64,000 nucleotides of DNA, from NCBI GenBank assembly GCA_963815505.1, contig CAWFGU010000022.1, positions 62,001 through 126,000 on the forward strand, in the 5' to 3' direction. This document shows, in pieces, positions 53,265 through 61,564 of this stretch (position 1 is its first letter; the number at the start of each line of letters is the position of its first letter). The stretch comes from CAXBBB01 sp963815505 (GTDB lineage Bacteria; Bacteroidota; Rhodothermia; Rhodothermales; BA12). The notes under the pieces are model-generated. The model saw only the letters and a list, made by a program, of their open reading frames with translations, ran no database searches and was not told the origin of the DNA. The position numbers and the translations under genes were made by a program.

Positions 53265-54254
53265 ATGAGCAGAACGTCCGCCCTCCGAAGCGTGCCTAGC
53301 ATGATCTTTGTCGCTCTACTCCTCCTAAGTGCGGGAGAGGTGGTAGCGCAGCCCAACCTCGAGAAAGGAACTGTTCGCGTACGACTGTTGAATGAGAGCG
53401 ACTCAGCATTTGTCGTGTGGAACGATGAGTGGGAGAACGCGCGGCAGATTGGCCCGCTGGGTTCGTTCACGCGATCGCCCGGATCTCACCTGCTGCGCAT
53501 GATTCCGGCGCGCGGACGCACGTCCGTAATGCGCATCTCTGTCGAGGAGGGGGACACGCTCACGTATGGCTATCAACCTCAGTCGGATGCTATGCCGCTC
53601 AACATGGAGTACGCACGCCTGAGGTTTGGGGCCGACGCGTTGCTCGTCGTCGACCCTGGAGCCGAGATCTATGCCGGCGACGAACTCTTGGGGCGAGGCA
53701 GCGCGCTGCTGCGCGCGCCCAGTGGTGGCATCTACGTGCGCGTGACCGATGGCGAGCGCGAACGCTCGGTCGCCATTCGTCCCTCGCCCCGACGGCTCAG
53801 CGTCGAGTCCGTCTCGCTCTATCCCAGTCGCCAGGCTGCGCTGTTAGGAACTGCCTTCCCTGGTATGTACCAGCGCGCCGTAGGCCGGTGGTATGGAGCG
53901 CCGCTAGCCGCTGCAACGCTCGCAGCGGCTGGGTGGAGTGCCTACGCGTTCGATCAGGCCGCGAGTGACCGCTCTGCCTTCGACGACGCTGAGCGGTTGT
54001 ACCGCGAGACGGGCGGAGAGCAGTTTTTCGATGAGCGGTACGCCGCCCTCCGGTCGGCTCACACAGACGCCAGCAACTCGGCCCGGACGCGCACCGTAGC
54101 GCTGAGTGTGCTGGGCGCGCTGGTGACGGCGCACATACTCGACCTGAGCCTAAACCCGTATCGGGGTCGCTGGCGCTCTGCGCTCGAGCTAGCGCCCCTA
54201 CTTGATCCGTCGGCGCCGGGATTCAGCGTCTCGACGGTCATCCAACTGGATTAA
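53265..54254 (+). CDS. Secreted protein with C-terminal transmembrane segments (payload between ypdA-end repeats)
   Basis: 329 aa. MSRTSALRSVPSMIFVALLL-LSAGEVVAQ is a signal peptide. Residues ~35-110 are beta-rich (VRVRLLNESDSAFVVWNDEW, then LRMIPARGRTSVMRISVEEG). A second beta region ~115-185 with LLVVDPGAEIYAGDELLGRG is PEGA-like. Then two hydrophobic segments (PLAAATLAAAGWSAYAF and VALSVLGALVTAHILDLSL) and NPYRGRWRSALELAPLLDPS at the end, similar to DUF5683-type C-termini in Bacteroidota relatives. It precedes the FN3 lipoprotein by 13 bp, on the opposite strand to ypdA. The pair lies between remnants B and C. Confidence 0.65.
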   Translation: MSRTSALRSVPSMIFVALLLLSAGEVVAQPNLEKGTVRVRLLNESDSAFVVWNDEWENARQIGPLGSFTRSPGSHLLRMIPARGRTSVMRISVEEGDTLTYGYQPQSDAMPLNMEYARLRFGADALLVVDPGAEIYAGDELLGRGSALLRAPSGGIYVRVTDGERERSVAIRPSPRRLSVESVSLYPSRQAALLGTAFPGMYQRAVGRWYGAPLAAATLAAAGWSAYAFDQAASDRSAFDDAERLYRETGGEQFFDERYAALRSAHTDASNSARTRTVALSVLGALVTAHILDLSLNPYRGRWRSALELAPLLDPSAPGFSVSTVIQLD

Positions 54255-54267
54255 TCCAACATGGCCG

Positions 54268-55374
54268 ATGTTTCGCCACACTCCCCTCTTCTGTGCCGTT
54301 TTGATTGCCGCCGCGCTTGCCGCCTCGGGTTGCGACTCGGTCGAGCTGCCGCCGCGCGTCACCGCTGATCCTGCATCGGCCGACTACGTGCCCCCGGCCC
54401 CCGGCAGTGTTCGTGCAAGCGTCCCTGCGGCCCAAACCGTTCGTGTGGAGTGGCAGCACGCCAGCGCGCTGGCGACCGGATACGAAATCGAGCAGAGCGT
54501 CGACGGTGGCGCTTCGTTCTCGACCGTTGGGCGTGTGGGACCCAACGAGTCGCGGTGGTCCGGCCCGGCTCCCGGAGCGTTTAGGGCGCAGTACCGCGTG
54601 TTCACGGTCAATGCGAGCGGACCGACGCCGCGCCGGTCTACGCCACAGCCGGGCGTCGAGGTTAGGTTCTTCGATCCGGCTAGTCTGTCGCCCCGCGCCT
54701 TCGTCATCGACGATCGGGCACTGCATTTGGCGTTCATGCCGCGGCTGCACGAGCAGCATCCAAACTATCAGCTTCGCATTCAGCGCTTCGCCGACGGCAC
54801 GCTCGAGCGCGAAACGACCGTACTCGCCCTGGATCTGGATGCGCCGCGCTCGATCTACCAATTTCCGCCAACGAGCGCCCTATTCGGCGGCTTCGAATCG
54901 CTCTACATCGACTCGCTCGACGTGCAGGCGGGAACGGAGTACCGCTACACCGTGCAGGTTCTGGCGAGCGATGATCAGAGCGAGGTGCTACCCACCAAAG
55001 CGGTCACTCCACCTCCCACATTCGCTTCAAACGTCGGCGTCTCGATTCAGATGCGAAGCGACGACGCGAGGCAGCGCACCTACAACGACTTCACGTTCCA
55101 GGTGATCTACCCGCTGCCTCGGCTGGGAACCCGATTCAAAGTCTTCCGCGTCAGCGACACTGGCGAGCGGGTTCTGTCCCAACTGTACGACCGGCCAGCA
55201 CCGCCGCCTAACGCCCTCACGTCGTACTACTTCGTAGCCTATGATGTCAACGATTCGAGGCTAGACAAGGACCGCAGCTACACGTTCGAGGCGGTCAAGC
55301 CCGACGGATCGCGCATCGGCGCGGTCTCTGCCCCTCTGCGCTACGATCGCTTCCGCAGCTTGTGGGTCATCTGA
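54268..55374 (+). CDS. Fibronectin type III-like lipoprotein (payload between ypdA-end repeats)
   Basis: 368 aa from ATG 54268. MFRHTPLFCAVLIAAALAASGC is a lipoprotein signal with lipobox ASGC. Residues ~45-115 form an FN3-like domain (PGSVRASVPAAQTVRVEWQH, ALATGYEIEQSVDGGASFST, AQYRVFTVNASGPTPR). A second beta domain (~125-235) and a third (~240-365: FQVIYPLPRLGTRFKVFRVS) follow, possibly also FN3-like. It is probably exposed on the outer membrane and may bind a partner or carbohydrate. It starts 13 bp after the secreted-protein gene and is likely cotranscribed. Function unknown. Confidence 0.65.
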   Translation: MFRHTPLFCAVLIAAALAASGCDSVELPPRVTADPASADYVPPAPGSVRASVPAAQTVRVEWQHASALATGYEIEQSVDGGASFSTVGRVGPNESRWSGPAPGAFRAQYRVFTVNASGPTPRRSTPQPGVEVRFFDPASLSPRAFVIDDRALHLAFMPRLHEQHPNYQLRIQRFADGTLERETTVLALDLDAPRSIYQFPPTSALFGGFESLYIDSLDVQAGTEYRYTVQVLASDDQSEVLPTKAVTPPPTFASNVGVSIQMRSDDARQRTYNDFTFQVIYPLPRLGTRFKVFRVSDTGERVLSQLYDRPAPPPNALTSYYFVAYDVNDSRLDKDRSYTFEAVKPDGSRIGAVSAPLRYDRFRSLWVI

Positions 55375-55544
55375 GCCGATGGCCACTGTGCGCCTGCCCG
55401 TCCCGTCGGCGCCACGTGCACTGGCTAATCGCTGACGCACCCAACCGTTAGAGCAGCGATCGGTGGAGTGTGCACACCATACACTCGGTCCCAACTGAGC
55501 GTGCAAAGAGCCCTGAGTATAGCCTCGATCAGAGGCGCGAGTTG

Positions 55545-55625
55545 GCCGTCTCGCGAAATGCCACGGCGGCGGCGATCAACTTGGGCGTGGCGCTAACCGT
55601 TCTCTCTGACTACCGGTTCGCGCGC
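55545..55625 (-). repeat. ypdA 3'-end remnant, copy C (decayed)
   Basis: DNA about 55563-55615 aligns with 56473-56530 (ACGGCGGCGGCGATCAACTT... against ACGGCCGCCGCAATTAACTG...) with several substitutions and small gaps. In minus-strand translation it yields ENG-stop-RHAQ and, after a one-base slip, LIAAAVAFRE, the decayed form of ENGRHHAQLIAAAVSARA. No other coding content is near it. Confidence 0.65.
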
Positions 55626-55637
55626 GTGCTCCGTCTT

Positions 55638-55705
55638 GTGCGCTGGCGGCCGCCGCAATTAACTGGGCGTGGCAGCGGCCATTCTTGATAGGCTACTGGC
55701 AGCTC
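55638..55705 (-). repeat. ypdA 3'-end remnant, copy D
   Basis: 55638-55672 matches 56465-56499 at 34 of 35 bases; the homology continues at lower identity to about 55705. In minus-strand translation it gives KNGRCHAQLIAAAASAQ, matching ENGRHHAQLIAAAVSAR. It lies 9 bp from the end of the HEPN gene and forms, with the ypdA end at 56465, a direct repeat that brackets the MNT-HEPN pair. The rest of 55375-55713 shows no gene. Confidence 0.85.
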
Positions 55706-55713
55706 ATTCGTGC

Positions 55714-56115
55714 TCAGATTTCGTCTGCATCAATGTGTTCTTGGACGGCAGCGCATACTTCGTCGCATAGACGAACTGCTTTTCGCCCCTCGGCTTCGCC
55801 TGGGTCAAGCAGGTCGTCCGGGTAGCGGGAGGCTACGGCGAACACTGTCAAGAAACGACACGGCTCAGCGCACGAAGCGAGATTTTCGGCTCCAGAAGAG
55901 AGGCACAACTCGAGTAGCGCTACCAAATCATGCGTGCGCGGCACCGGACGGCCATTCTGGACGAGGTATGCTTTGAGCATCTTCTCTACGGCCTGCTGCG
56001 CGTGGAAGCACACCACGTCCCACGGCACCTGCTCCGCGCTCATGTTGTTGCGATTGGCGAGCCGGTCGTGGTCGGCCTTGCGCATCCACATCTCGGCATT
56101 TGTCTGCGCGCTCAT
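55714..56115 (-). CDS. HEPN-domain protein (toxin partner of an MNT-HEPN pair)
   Basis: 133 aa, an all-helical HEPN domain: MSAQTNAEMWMRKADHDRLA, then EQVPWDVVCFHAQQAVEKML with the typical HAQQAVEK...KA.L, VPRTHDLVALLELC, and ASRYPDDLLDPGEAEG. The RX4-6H catalytic motif of RNase HEPN toxins is not seen, although RTHDL is nearby, so it may be of the non-catalytic subset or be regulated by MNT. Its ATG overlaps the MNT stop (ATGA), so translation is coupled. The pair sits immediately downstream of the ypdA-like gene on the same strand, flanked by the D and A repeats. Confidence 0.85.
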   Translation of the reverse strand: MSAQTNAEMWMRKADHDRLANRNNMSAEQVPWDVVCFHAQQAVEKMLKAYLVQNGRPVPRTHDLVALLELCLSSGAENLASCAEPCRFLTVFAVASRYPDDLLDPGEAEGRKAVRLCDEVCAAVQEHIDADEI

Positions 56116-56438
56116 GATCGCTCATAGACCGTCACGCCTTCTCCCTCAATCTGCTGGAGCAGCGTACCGTGTACGTTACGCAGGCGGCAGACCTCGTCTG
56201 GCGTGTAAACGAACAAATCCAACCCCCATGTGCGCCGATCAAACAAGGCAGAGACCTGCATCACTCGGTCGACGGGACGCAGTGGTGTTTTCATTTCGAT
56301 GAACAAGTCGAGGTCGCTCTCCGGATGCGCGTCGCCCCGCGCCTGGCTTCCGAAGACAATGATGCGCTCCACGTCGAACCGGTCCACAATGCGGGCGACG
56401 ATTGCTTCGACATTCGGTTGGGTGAGCAGGATTTCCAT
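56112..56438 (-). CDS. MNT-domain nucleotidyltransferase (antitoxin-type, pairs with HEPN)
   Basis: 108 aa minimal nucleotidyltransferase of the pol beta superfamily. Motif GSQARGDAHPESDLDLFIEM is the GS-x(n)-DxD core, with Asp pair for metal binding, and ILLTQPNVEAIVARIVDRFD is the leading helix. In MNT-HEPN toxin-antitoxin systems the MNT protein adenylylates the HEPN partner to neutralise it; that is family knowledge and not shown here. It starts 10 bp after the ypdA-like stop on the same strand and overlaps the HEPN start (ATGA). Confidence 0.9.
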   Translation of the reverse strand: MEILLTQPNVEAIVARIVDRFDVERIIVFGSQARGDAHPESDLDLFIEMKTPLRPVDRVMQVSALFDRRTWGLDLFVYTPDEVCRLRNVHGTLLQQIEGEGVTVYERS

Positions 56439-56447
56439 TGGGATAGG

Positions 56448-57467
56448 TTACGATGCCTCGGCTCGTGCGCTGACGGCCGCCGCAATTAACTGGGCGTGGT
56501 GCCGTCCGTTCTCGATAAACCAGCGGCTCGTGCGCAGTCCGCCGCAGACGGTTCCGGCGACGTAGACGCCCGCCCGGTTGGTCTCGTGCGTGGCCTCGTC
56601 GTAGATCGGCGTGCGGGCCGGGTCGTCGTCCCACCTGATGCCCAGCGAGGCGAGCAGGTCGTAATTGGGTCGGTAGCCGACTAGGGCGTAGACGGTGTCG
56701 GCGGCGAGCGTAGCCGGACCGCCAGGCGTCTGCACGTCGATCTCGCCTGGGCGGATGGCGGTCGCGGTCGAGTGGAAATGGGCGGCGATGCTGCCTTCTT
56801 CGATGCGGTTGATCAGGTCGGGACGGATCCAATACTTGGTGCTCGTCGAGATCTCGTCGCCCCGGACGACCATCGTCGCGCGGGCTCCGGCGCGGTACAA
56901 GCTGAGCGCGGCTTTGGCGGCCGAGTTCTTGGCGCCGATCACGACGACATCTCGGCCAACGTGCTCGAACGGCTCCTTGTAGTAGTAGCGCACGTGAGGC
57001 AGATCCGCACCCGGCACGTCGAACGGGTTGGGCACGTCGAAAAAGCCCGTCGCCACGACGAGGGACTTCGCCCCGATGACACCGCGATCAGTCAGTAACT
57101 GAAAATCGCCTTGTTCGCCTTCGAGTCCCGTCACCAGCGTGGCCAGGCGCAGGTCCAGCTTCTCGGCGAACGCGACCCGGCGATAGTAATCCAGCGCCTC
57201 CTCGCGCAAAGGTTTGTAGCCGCGCGTCGGGAACGGGTGGTCGCCGATCTCGAGCAGGTCGGGCGTCGAGAAAAACTCCATGTTGGTCGGGTAGCCGACC
57301 AGGCTGTTGACCAGCGCGCCCTTGTCGACGACGGCGACGCGCTGACCGGCGCGCTGCAACTCGATCGCGCACGCCAGCCCGACCGGCCCAGCACCGACGA
57401 CGACGGCGTCCAGCAGATCGCCGGGATTCTGGGAAGGCGGAGGGGGAAGCAAGACGGAGGTTTCCAT
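56448..57467 (-). CDS. ypdA: YpdA-family bacillithiol disulfide reductase-like flavoprotein
   Basis: 339 aa from ATG 57467 (METSVLLPPPPSQNPGDLLD). FAD motif VVVGAGPVGLACAIELQRAG, then VVDKGALVNSLVGYPTNMEF, NADPH-site GRDVVVIGAKNSAAKAALSL, and the end GVYVAGTVCGGLRTSRWFIE plus NGRHHAQLIAA. This matches YpdA, the proposed NADPH-dependent bacillithiol disulfide reductase, which belongs with low-GC Gram-positives and Bacteroidota. The catalytic arrangement lacks the redox CxxC of thioredoxin reductases, as in YpdA. Divergent from glgA. Its 3' end is duplicated as remnants B, C and D beyond the MNT-HEPN pair. Confidence 0.9.
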   Translation of the reverse strand: METSVLLPPPPSQNPGDLLDAVVVGAGPVGLACAIELQRAGQRVAVVDKGALVNSLVGYPTNMEFFSTPDLLEIGDHPFPTRGYKPLREEALDYYRRVAFAEKLDLRLATLVTGLEGEQGDFQLLTDRGVIGAKSLVVATGFFDVPNPFDVPGADLPHVRYYYKEPFEHVGRDVVVIGAKNSAAKAALSLYRAGARATMVVRGDEISTSTKYWIRPDLINRIEEGSIAAHFHSTATAIRPGEIDVQTPGGPATLAADTVYALVGYRPNYDLLASLGIRWDDDPARTPIYDEATHETNRAGVYVAGTVCGGLRTSRWFIENGRHHAQLIAAAVSARAEAS

Positions 57468-57562
57468 AGTTTGGGCAACGCCGATCGGCGCGCTCGGTTT
57501 GCCTGTTGCGCGCGAGCGGATCGAACATTCGCGTACTTTGGCGACTCCCAAACCGACCCTCG

Positions 57563-58780
57563 ATGCGCGTCACCTACCTCACGAACGAGTATCCGCCCCA
57601 CATCTATGGCGGAGCGGGCGTCCACATCGACCATCTGAGCCGCCGCATTTCCGAGATCGACGATACCGAAGTCGATGTCGTTCACTTTGGCGATCCGGCC
57701 GAAAAGGTGCTGGGCAAAGGGCTGGAGTCGCGCGGAGCGCCGTCGATTCCCGGACTGCCGCACCAGCGCCCCGAGCACGGAAAGGTGATGGACACGCTGG
57801 GCCGCAACCTCCACATGATCGGCTTGGCCGAGCCGTCGGACATCGTGCACGGGCACACGTGGTACACGCACCTGGCAGGCTGCATCGCCAAGCAGTTGTG
57901 GCAGGCCAAACTGGTGCTGACGACGCACAGCCTCGAGCCGCACCGCCCGTGGAAAGCCGAGCAGCTGGGGACGGGCTACAACGTCTCGTCGTGGATCGAG
58001 CGGACGGCGTACCAGAACGCCGACGGCATCATCGCGGTCAGCGAGCAGATGCGCCGCGACGTGATCCAGCTCTATGGCGTCGCCGACGAGCGAGTCGCGG
58101 TCATTCCCAACGGCATCGACCTGAACGAGTTTACGACCCAAACCAACGACGACCTGCTGCGCTCGCTGGGCATCGACGCGGACGTGCCCTACGTGCTCTT
58201 CGTCGGGCGAATCACGCGCCAAAAGGGCATCTCGCACCTGCTCCGCGCCGCCGAGATGCTGCCCGATGGCACCCAACTCGTCCTGTGCGCCGGAGCGCCC
58301 GATACGCCCGAACTCGCCCGAGAAGTCGAGGCGGCCGTCGAGCGGTTGCAGGCGTCGGGCGCGCTGCGCGTCGTGTGGATCGCCGAGATGCTGCCGCGCG
58401 TCCAGGTGGCGCGCATCTACGCCGGAGCCGCGATCTTCTGCTGCCCCAGCGTCTACGAACCGTTCGGCATCATCAACCTCGAGGCGATGGCTTCGGGTGT
58501 GCCCGTCGTCGGAAGCCGAGTCGGTGGCATCCCCGAAGTGGTCGTCGAAGGCGAAACCGGTCTGCTCGTCGACGTGCACCCCGATCCCGGTGCCGGATTT
58601 GCGCCGCGCAACCCCGAGGCGTTCGAGAAGGGACTCGCCGATGCGCTCACGACTCTACTCGCCGATCCCCAACGCGCCCAAGCGATGGGAGCCGCCGGAA
58701 GGGCACGCGTCGAAGAACGCTTCGCCTGGACCGCCATCGCCGAGCAGACGCGCGTCTTTTACGAACGCCTGATCGCCTGA
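57563..58780 (+). CDS. glgA: GT4 glycogen synthase (GlgM/GlgA, actinobacterial type)
   Basis: 405 aa from ATG 57563 (MRVTYLTNEYPPHIYGGAGV). GT4 Rossmann folds with a KLVLTTHSLEPHRPWKAEQL start-of-helix motif, HGHTWYTHLAG, PNGIDLNEF, YVLFVGRITRQKGISHLLRA and the EPFGIINLEAMASGVPVVGS loop with catalytic Glu. This matches the Corynebacterium-type glycogen synthase family, which in mycobacteria makes maltose-1-phosphate (GlgM) as well. It is divergent from ypdA and has no glgB or glgC nearby. Donor could be ADP-glucose; not provable here. Confidence 0.88.
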   Translation: MRVTYLTNEYPPHIYGGAGVHIDHLSRRISEIDDTEVDVVHFGDPAEKVLGKGLESRGAPSIPGLPHQRPEHGKVMDTLGRNLHMIGLAEPSDIVHGHTWYTHLAGCIAKQLWQAKLVLTTHSLEPHRPWKAEQLGTGYNVSSWIERTAYQNADGIIAVSEQMRRDVIQLYGVADERVAVIPNGIDLNEFTTQTNDDLLRSLGIDADVPYVLFVGRITRQKGISHLLRAAEMLPDGTQLVLCAGAPDTPELAREVEAAVERLQASGALRVVWIAEMLPRVQVARIYAGAAIFCCPSVYEPFGIINLEAMASGVPVVGSRVGGIPEVVVEGETGLLVDVHPDPGAGFAPRNPEAFEKGLADALTTLLADPQRAQAMGAAGRARVEERFAWTAIAEQTRVFYERLIA

Positions 58781-58874
58781 CGCGCAAGCTGTCATGGAAC
58801 AGTGCTCGCCTCGTCGTGTCTGCTGACCCGATCAAAGCCGACAGCTTTTCGCCCTCTCGTTACCGGTGTAATGC

Positions 58875-60521
58875 TCAGCGCACGCGCACCAGGCGCAGCG
58901 TCTGGACGGCGTCGCCTGCCTGGACGCGGAGAAAGTAGACACCGGATGCCAGTCGCTCCATCGGCACGTCGAGCGGGTAGGCGCCTGCGGAACGGGTGGA
59001 GCGCTCGACCTGGACGATCTGGCGCCCCATCACGTCGAAGAGGGCCGCGTCGACGAGGGCGTCGGTGGGGAGCTCGAGCGTGACGCGAGCGTCGCCGCGG
59101 ACGGGCTGGCCGCCGTCGAGGCTGAGACCGAACGCATCGGGGGCGGGCGCGTCGGGGAGCGGCGTCGAGGTGGCGAGTGCCGTCGGACGAACGACGAATA
59201 GGCCCTCGTCGATGCTGCTGATGATGACGTTTCCGCTGGCAAAATAGGGATAGTTGCTCCACGCACCGTCGAACGCGCGGTTGTCGTCGAGCGAAGGGAA
59301 GTTGTCGAAGAAGGCGACTTCGACCAGCGCCATCGGGTCGCGTACGTCGAGGATGCGCAGGCCGGACGTGTAGTTGGCCTGGAAACTGTACCCGTCGCGC
59401 GTGTACTGATTGTGGTCGATGGCTTGGGCGGCGCCGATGTGCTGATTGATGAGGACCGGCTCGTCCAGTTTTTCGAGGTCGACCACGAGCGTCCGCGTCC
59501 GCGTGACCAAGCCGTTGCGCTCATCGAGTTCGTCGTCGACGAAGAGATAGCGGTGGTCTTCGCTCAGCCAGCCCTGGTGCGTGTACGCCGTGTTGGGATA
59601 CTTGAGGATGCCCAGGCTCGTCAGGTTCTGCCGGTCCGTCACATCGACGATGTCGACAGCGGTTTCGTTGAGTCCGATGCAGATCTCGCGGCCCGTGTAG
59701 CGTGTGTCGGGTCCGGCATAGACGACGCACTGCGCGTCGTGGACGTAGCCGGTGCCGTTGCGGCCCGTCTCGCCGTTGGTGTAGCACGTGATGAACTCGG
59801 GATCGACCGGATCCGACACGTCGATCAAGTGGAAGCCGCTCCCGCACGTCGGGTCGATCTGCCCGGTGTCGGTTCCGACGGCGATGGCAAGGCCTGTTTC
59901 GGGGCTAACGACGATGTTGTGGGCTTCGGTGATGCCGGTGTAGCGCGCGTCCGAGTCGAACGTGCGGCTGGGATCGGGCGACAGGCCGCGCAAGCGCGTG
60001 AGATCGAACACCTGCATGCCGTGGTTGCCCGTGTTGTCGCCGACGACGAAGACGTGATTGCCCGACGTTTTGGCATCGCGCCACACGTTGGGGCGCGCGC
60101 CTTCGGGCTGAAACATGACGCCCAAGAAGACAGGATTCTCCGGATCGGTCACGTCGACGAACGCCGTTCCGTCCTGGCGGCAGACGATGGCGTACTCGCG
60201 GCCCGTCTCGGGGTCGGTCCATCCCCAGATGTCAGACAGGGCAGCCGAAGCACCTCTCGTACTGCCTTTGAGCGCCGCTCCGCCCATGTCGGCGATGGGC
60301 AGGAAGCTCATCAAGTCGACGTCCTTGCACGGGTAAGTCGACGCTGCCATGCCGTCGACGCACTCCGCCCTGGCGCCCACGATGGCCGTCATCGCAGCGG
60401 AGGACTTTGCCGACGACACCGTCACGGTCGGGTGGTGCGGAAGCTCCTCCATTATAGACAGATCCTGCGCCCACATGGGAGCAGCGGCGAAGCAGAGAAC
60501 GGCGAGGAGGACGTGGCGCAT
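58875..60521 (-). CDS. Secreted choice-of-anchor B protein with type IX secretion sorting domain
   Basis: 548 aa. MRHVLLAVLCFAAAPMW-AQ is a signal peptide. Residues ~75-460 form LVIVD-type beta-propeller-like repeats (YAIVCRQDGTAFVDVTDPEN, VFDLTRLRGLSPDPSRTFDS, GFHLIDVSDPVDPEFITCYT, ICIGLNETAVDIVDVTDRQN, SGLRILDVRDPMALVEVAFF). The last ~75 residues VDAALFDVMGRQIVQVERST ... ASGVYFLRVQAGD are the T9SS type A sorting domain that directs export across the outer membrane. The choice-of-anchor B family often carries such tails. Convergent with glgA. Confidence 0.9.
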   Translation of the reverse strand: MRHVLLAVLCFAAAPMWAQDLSIMEELPHHPTVTVSSAKSSAAMTAIVGARAECVDGMAASTYPCKDVDLMSFLPIADMGGAALKGSTRGASAALSDIWGWTDPETGREYAIVCRQDGTAFVDVTDPENPVFLGVMFQPEGARPNVWRDAKTSGNHVFVVGDNTGNHGMQVFDLTRLRGLSPDPSRTFDSDARYTGITEAHNIVVSPETGLAIAVGTDTGQIDPTCGSGFHLIDVSDPVDPEFITCYTNGETGRNGTGYVHDAQCVVYAGPDTRYTGREICIGLNETAVDIVDVTDRQNLTSLGILKYPNTAYTHQGWLSEDHRYLFVDDELDERNGLVTRTRTLVVDLEKLDEPVLINQHIGAAQAIDHNQYTRDGYSFQANYTSGLRILDVRDPMALVEVAFFDNFPSLDDNRAFDGAWSNYPYFASGNVIISSIDEGLFVVRPTALATSTPLPDAPAPDAFGLSLDGGQPVRGDARVTLELPTDALVDAALFDVMGRQIVQVERSTRSAGAYPLDVPMERLASGVYFLRVQAGDAVQTLRLVRVR

Positions 60522-60664
60522 AGAGGAAAATTAAAGACAATGAGCAAAAGTACGCGACCGGACGGCGTTCCCACTAAGTCCAGCAAGCACAAAAGTATAC
60601 CAATGCAACGTGCCAGCCGTCCATCTGCGCGTGCGTAGCTTTCCACTCACGATCCCTCCGCGCC

Positions 60665-61450
60665 ATGCCCCTGCCCAATCTCTGCGGACAAACCCACCTG
60701 ATCACCGGAGCATCGTCCGGCATCGGCGAAGCGTGTGCCAAGGCACTCGGAGCCGCCGGAGCGCGCACGATCCTCGTCGCCCGGCGCAGCGACCGGCTGC
60801 AGTCGCTCGCCGAGTGGCTGATGAGTACGCACGGATCGGAAGCCTACACCCTGTCGCTCGACGTGCGCGACGCCCACGCCGTCGAGGCCGCCGTCAGCGG
60901 ACTGCCTCCGGCGTGGCAGACCATCGACGGGCTGATCAACAACGCGGGGCTGGCACGCGGGCTGGCGGCCATGCACGAAACGCCGGTCGCCGATTTGGAC
61001 GCGATGGTCGACACCAACGTCAAGGGCATTCTCTACGCCACGCGCGCCGTGTTGCCCGGCATGATCGCGCGCCGGCGGGGGCACGTCGTCACGATCGGAT
61101 CGACGGCGGGGCACGAGGTGTATCCCGGCGGCACGACGTACTGCGCCACCAAACACGCTGTCGCTGCGCTGGCCCGCGGCATCAAGCACGACGTACACGG
61201 GACCGGCATCCGCGTCACGTCGGTCGACCCCGGCATGGTCGAAACCGACTTCAGCCTGGTCCGATTCGGAGGCGACGAAGCCCGTGCCGCTCAGGTCTAC
61301 GCAGGTGTCCAGCCCCTCACCGCCGACGACGTGGCCGACGCGGTGGTCTACGCGCTGACGCGCCCACCCCACGTAAATATCTCCGAAATCGTCCTCACAC
61401 CGACAGCTCAGAGCGGCGCCTCGCGCGTCGCGCGCGACGGAGAACAGTAG
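60665..61450 (+). CDS. Short-chain dehydrogenase/reductase (YdfG/classic NADP type)
   Basis: 261 aa. NADP-binding HLITGASSGIGEACAKALGA, then LVARRSDRL which favours NADP, NNAGLARGLAAMHETPVADL, the catalytic IGSTAGHEVYPGGTTYCATK (Ser and YxxxK region), and VTSVDPGMVETDFSLVRFGG. This matches the YdfG-like NADP-dependent 3-hydroxy acid dehydrogenase subfamily. The C-terminus TPTAQSGASRVARDGEQ is slightly longer than usual. The substrate is uncertain. It precedes the HtrA gene by 114 bp. Confidence 0.93.
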   Translation: MPLPNLCGQTHLITGASSGIGEACAKALGAAGARTILVARRSDRLQSLAEWLMSTHGSEAYTLSLDVRDAHAVEAAVSGLPPAWQTIDGLINNAGLARGLAAMHETPVADLDAMVDTNVKGILYATRAVLPGMIARRRGHVVTIGSTAGHEVYPGGTTYCATKHAVAALARGIKHDVHGTGIRVTSVDPGMVETDFSLVRFGGDEARAAQVYAGVQPLTADDVADAVVYALTRPPHVNISEIVLTPTAQSGASRVARDGEQ

Positions 61451-61564
61451 CGACGCTGCGGCGGCCTGAATCAGAGAGCGAACGATCGCACATCTCCGCA
61501 ATCCGATGAGCGAGGAGCGCAACGCTCCCACTGCCCGCGCGTTGACGTGTGGTACCTTGACGCC

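Noticed and set aside
53050..55720. Integron attC sites at the ypdA-end repeats (GTTAGGC at 53085-53091, GTTAGAG at 55447-55453, ACCCAAC near 55437).
   Set aside because: No paired RYYYAAC/GTTRRRY core at a suitable spacing is found at the repeats, cassette orientation is mixed, and no integron integrase is seen.
58786..58847. AAGCTGTC...GACAGCTT inverted repeat between the convergent glgA and sorting-domain genes as a terminator.
   Set aside because: The stem is only 8 bp with a 46-nt loop and a weak T-tract; too poor to call.
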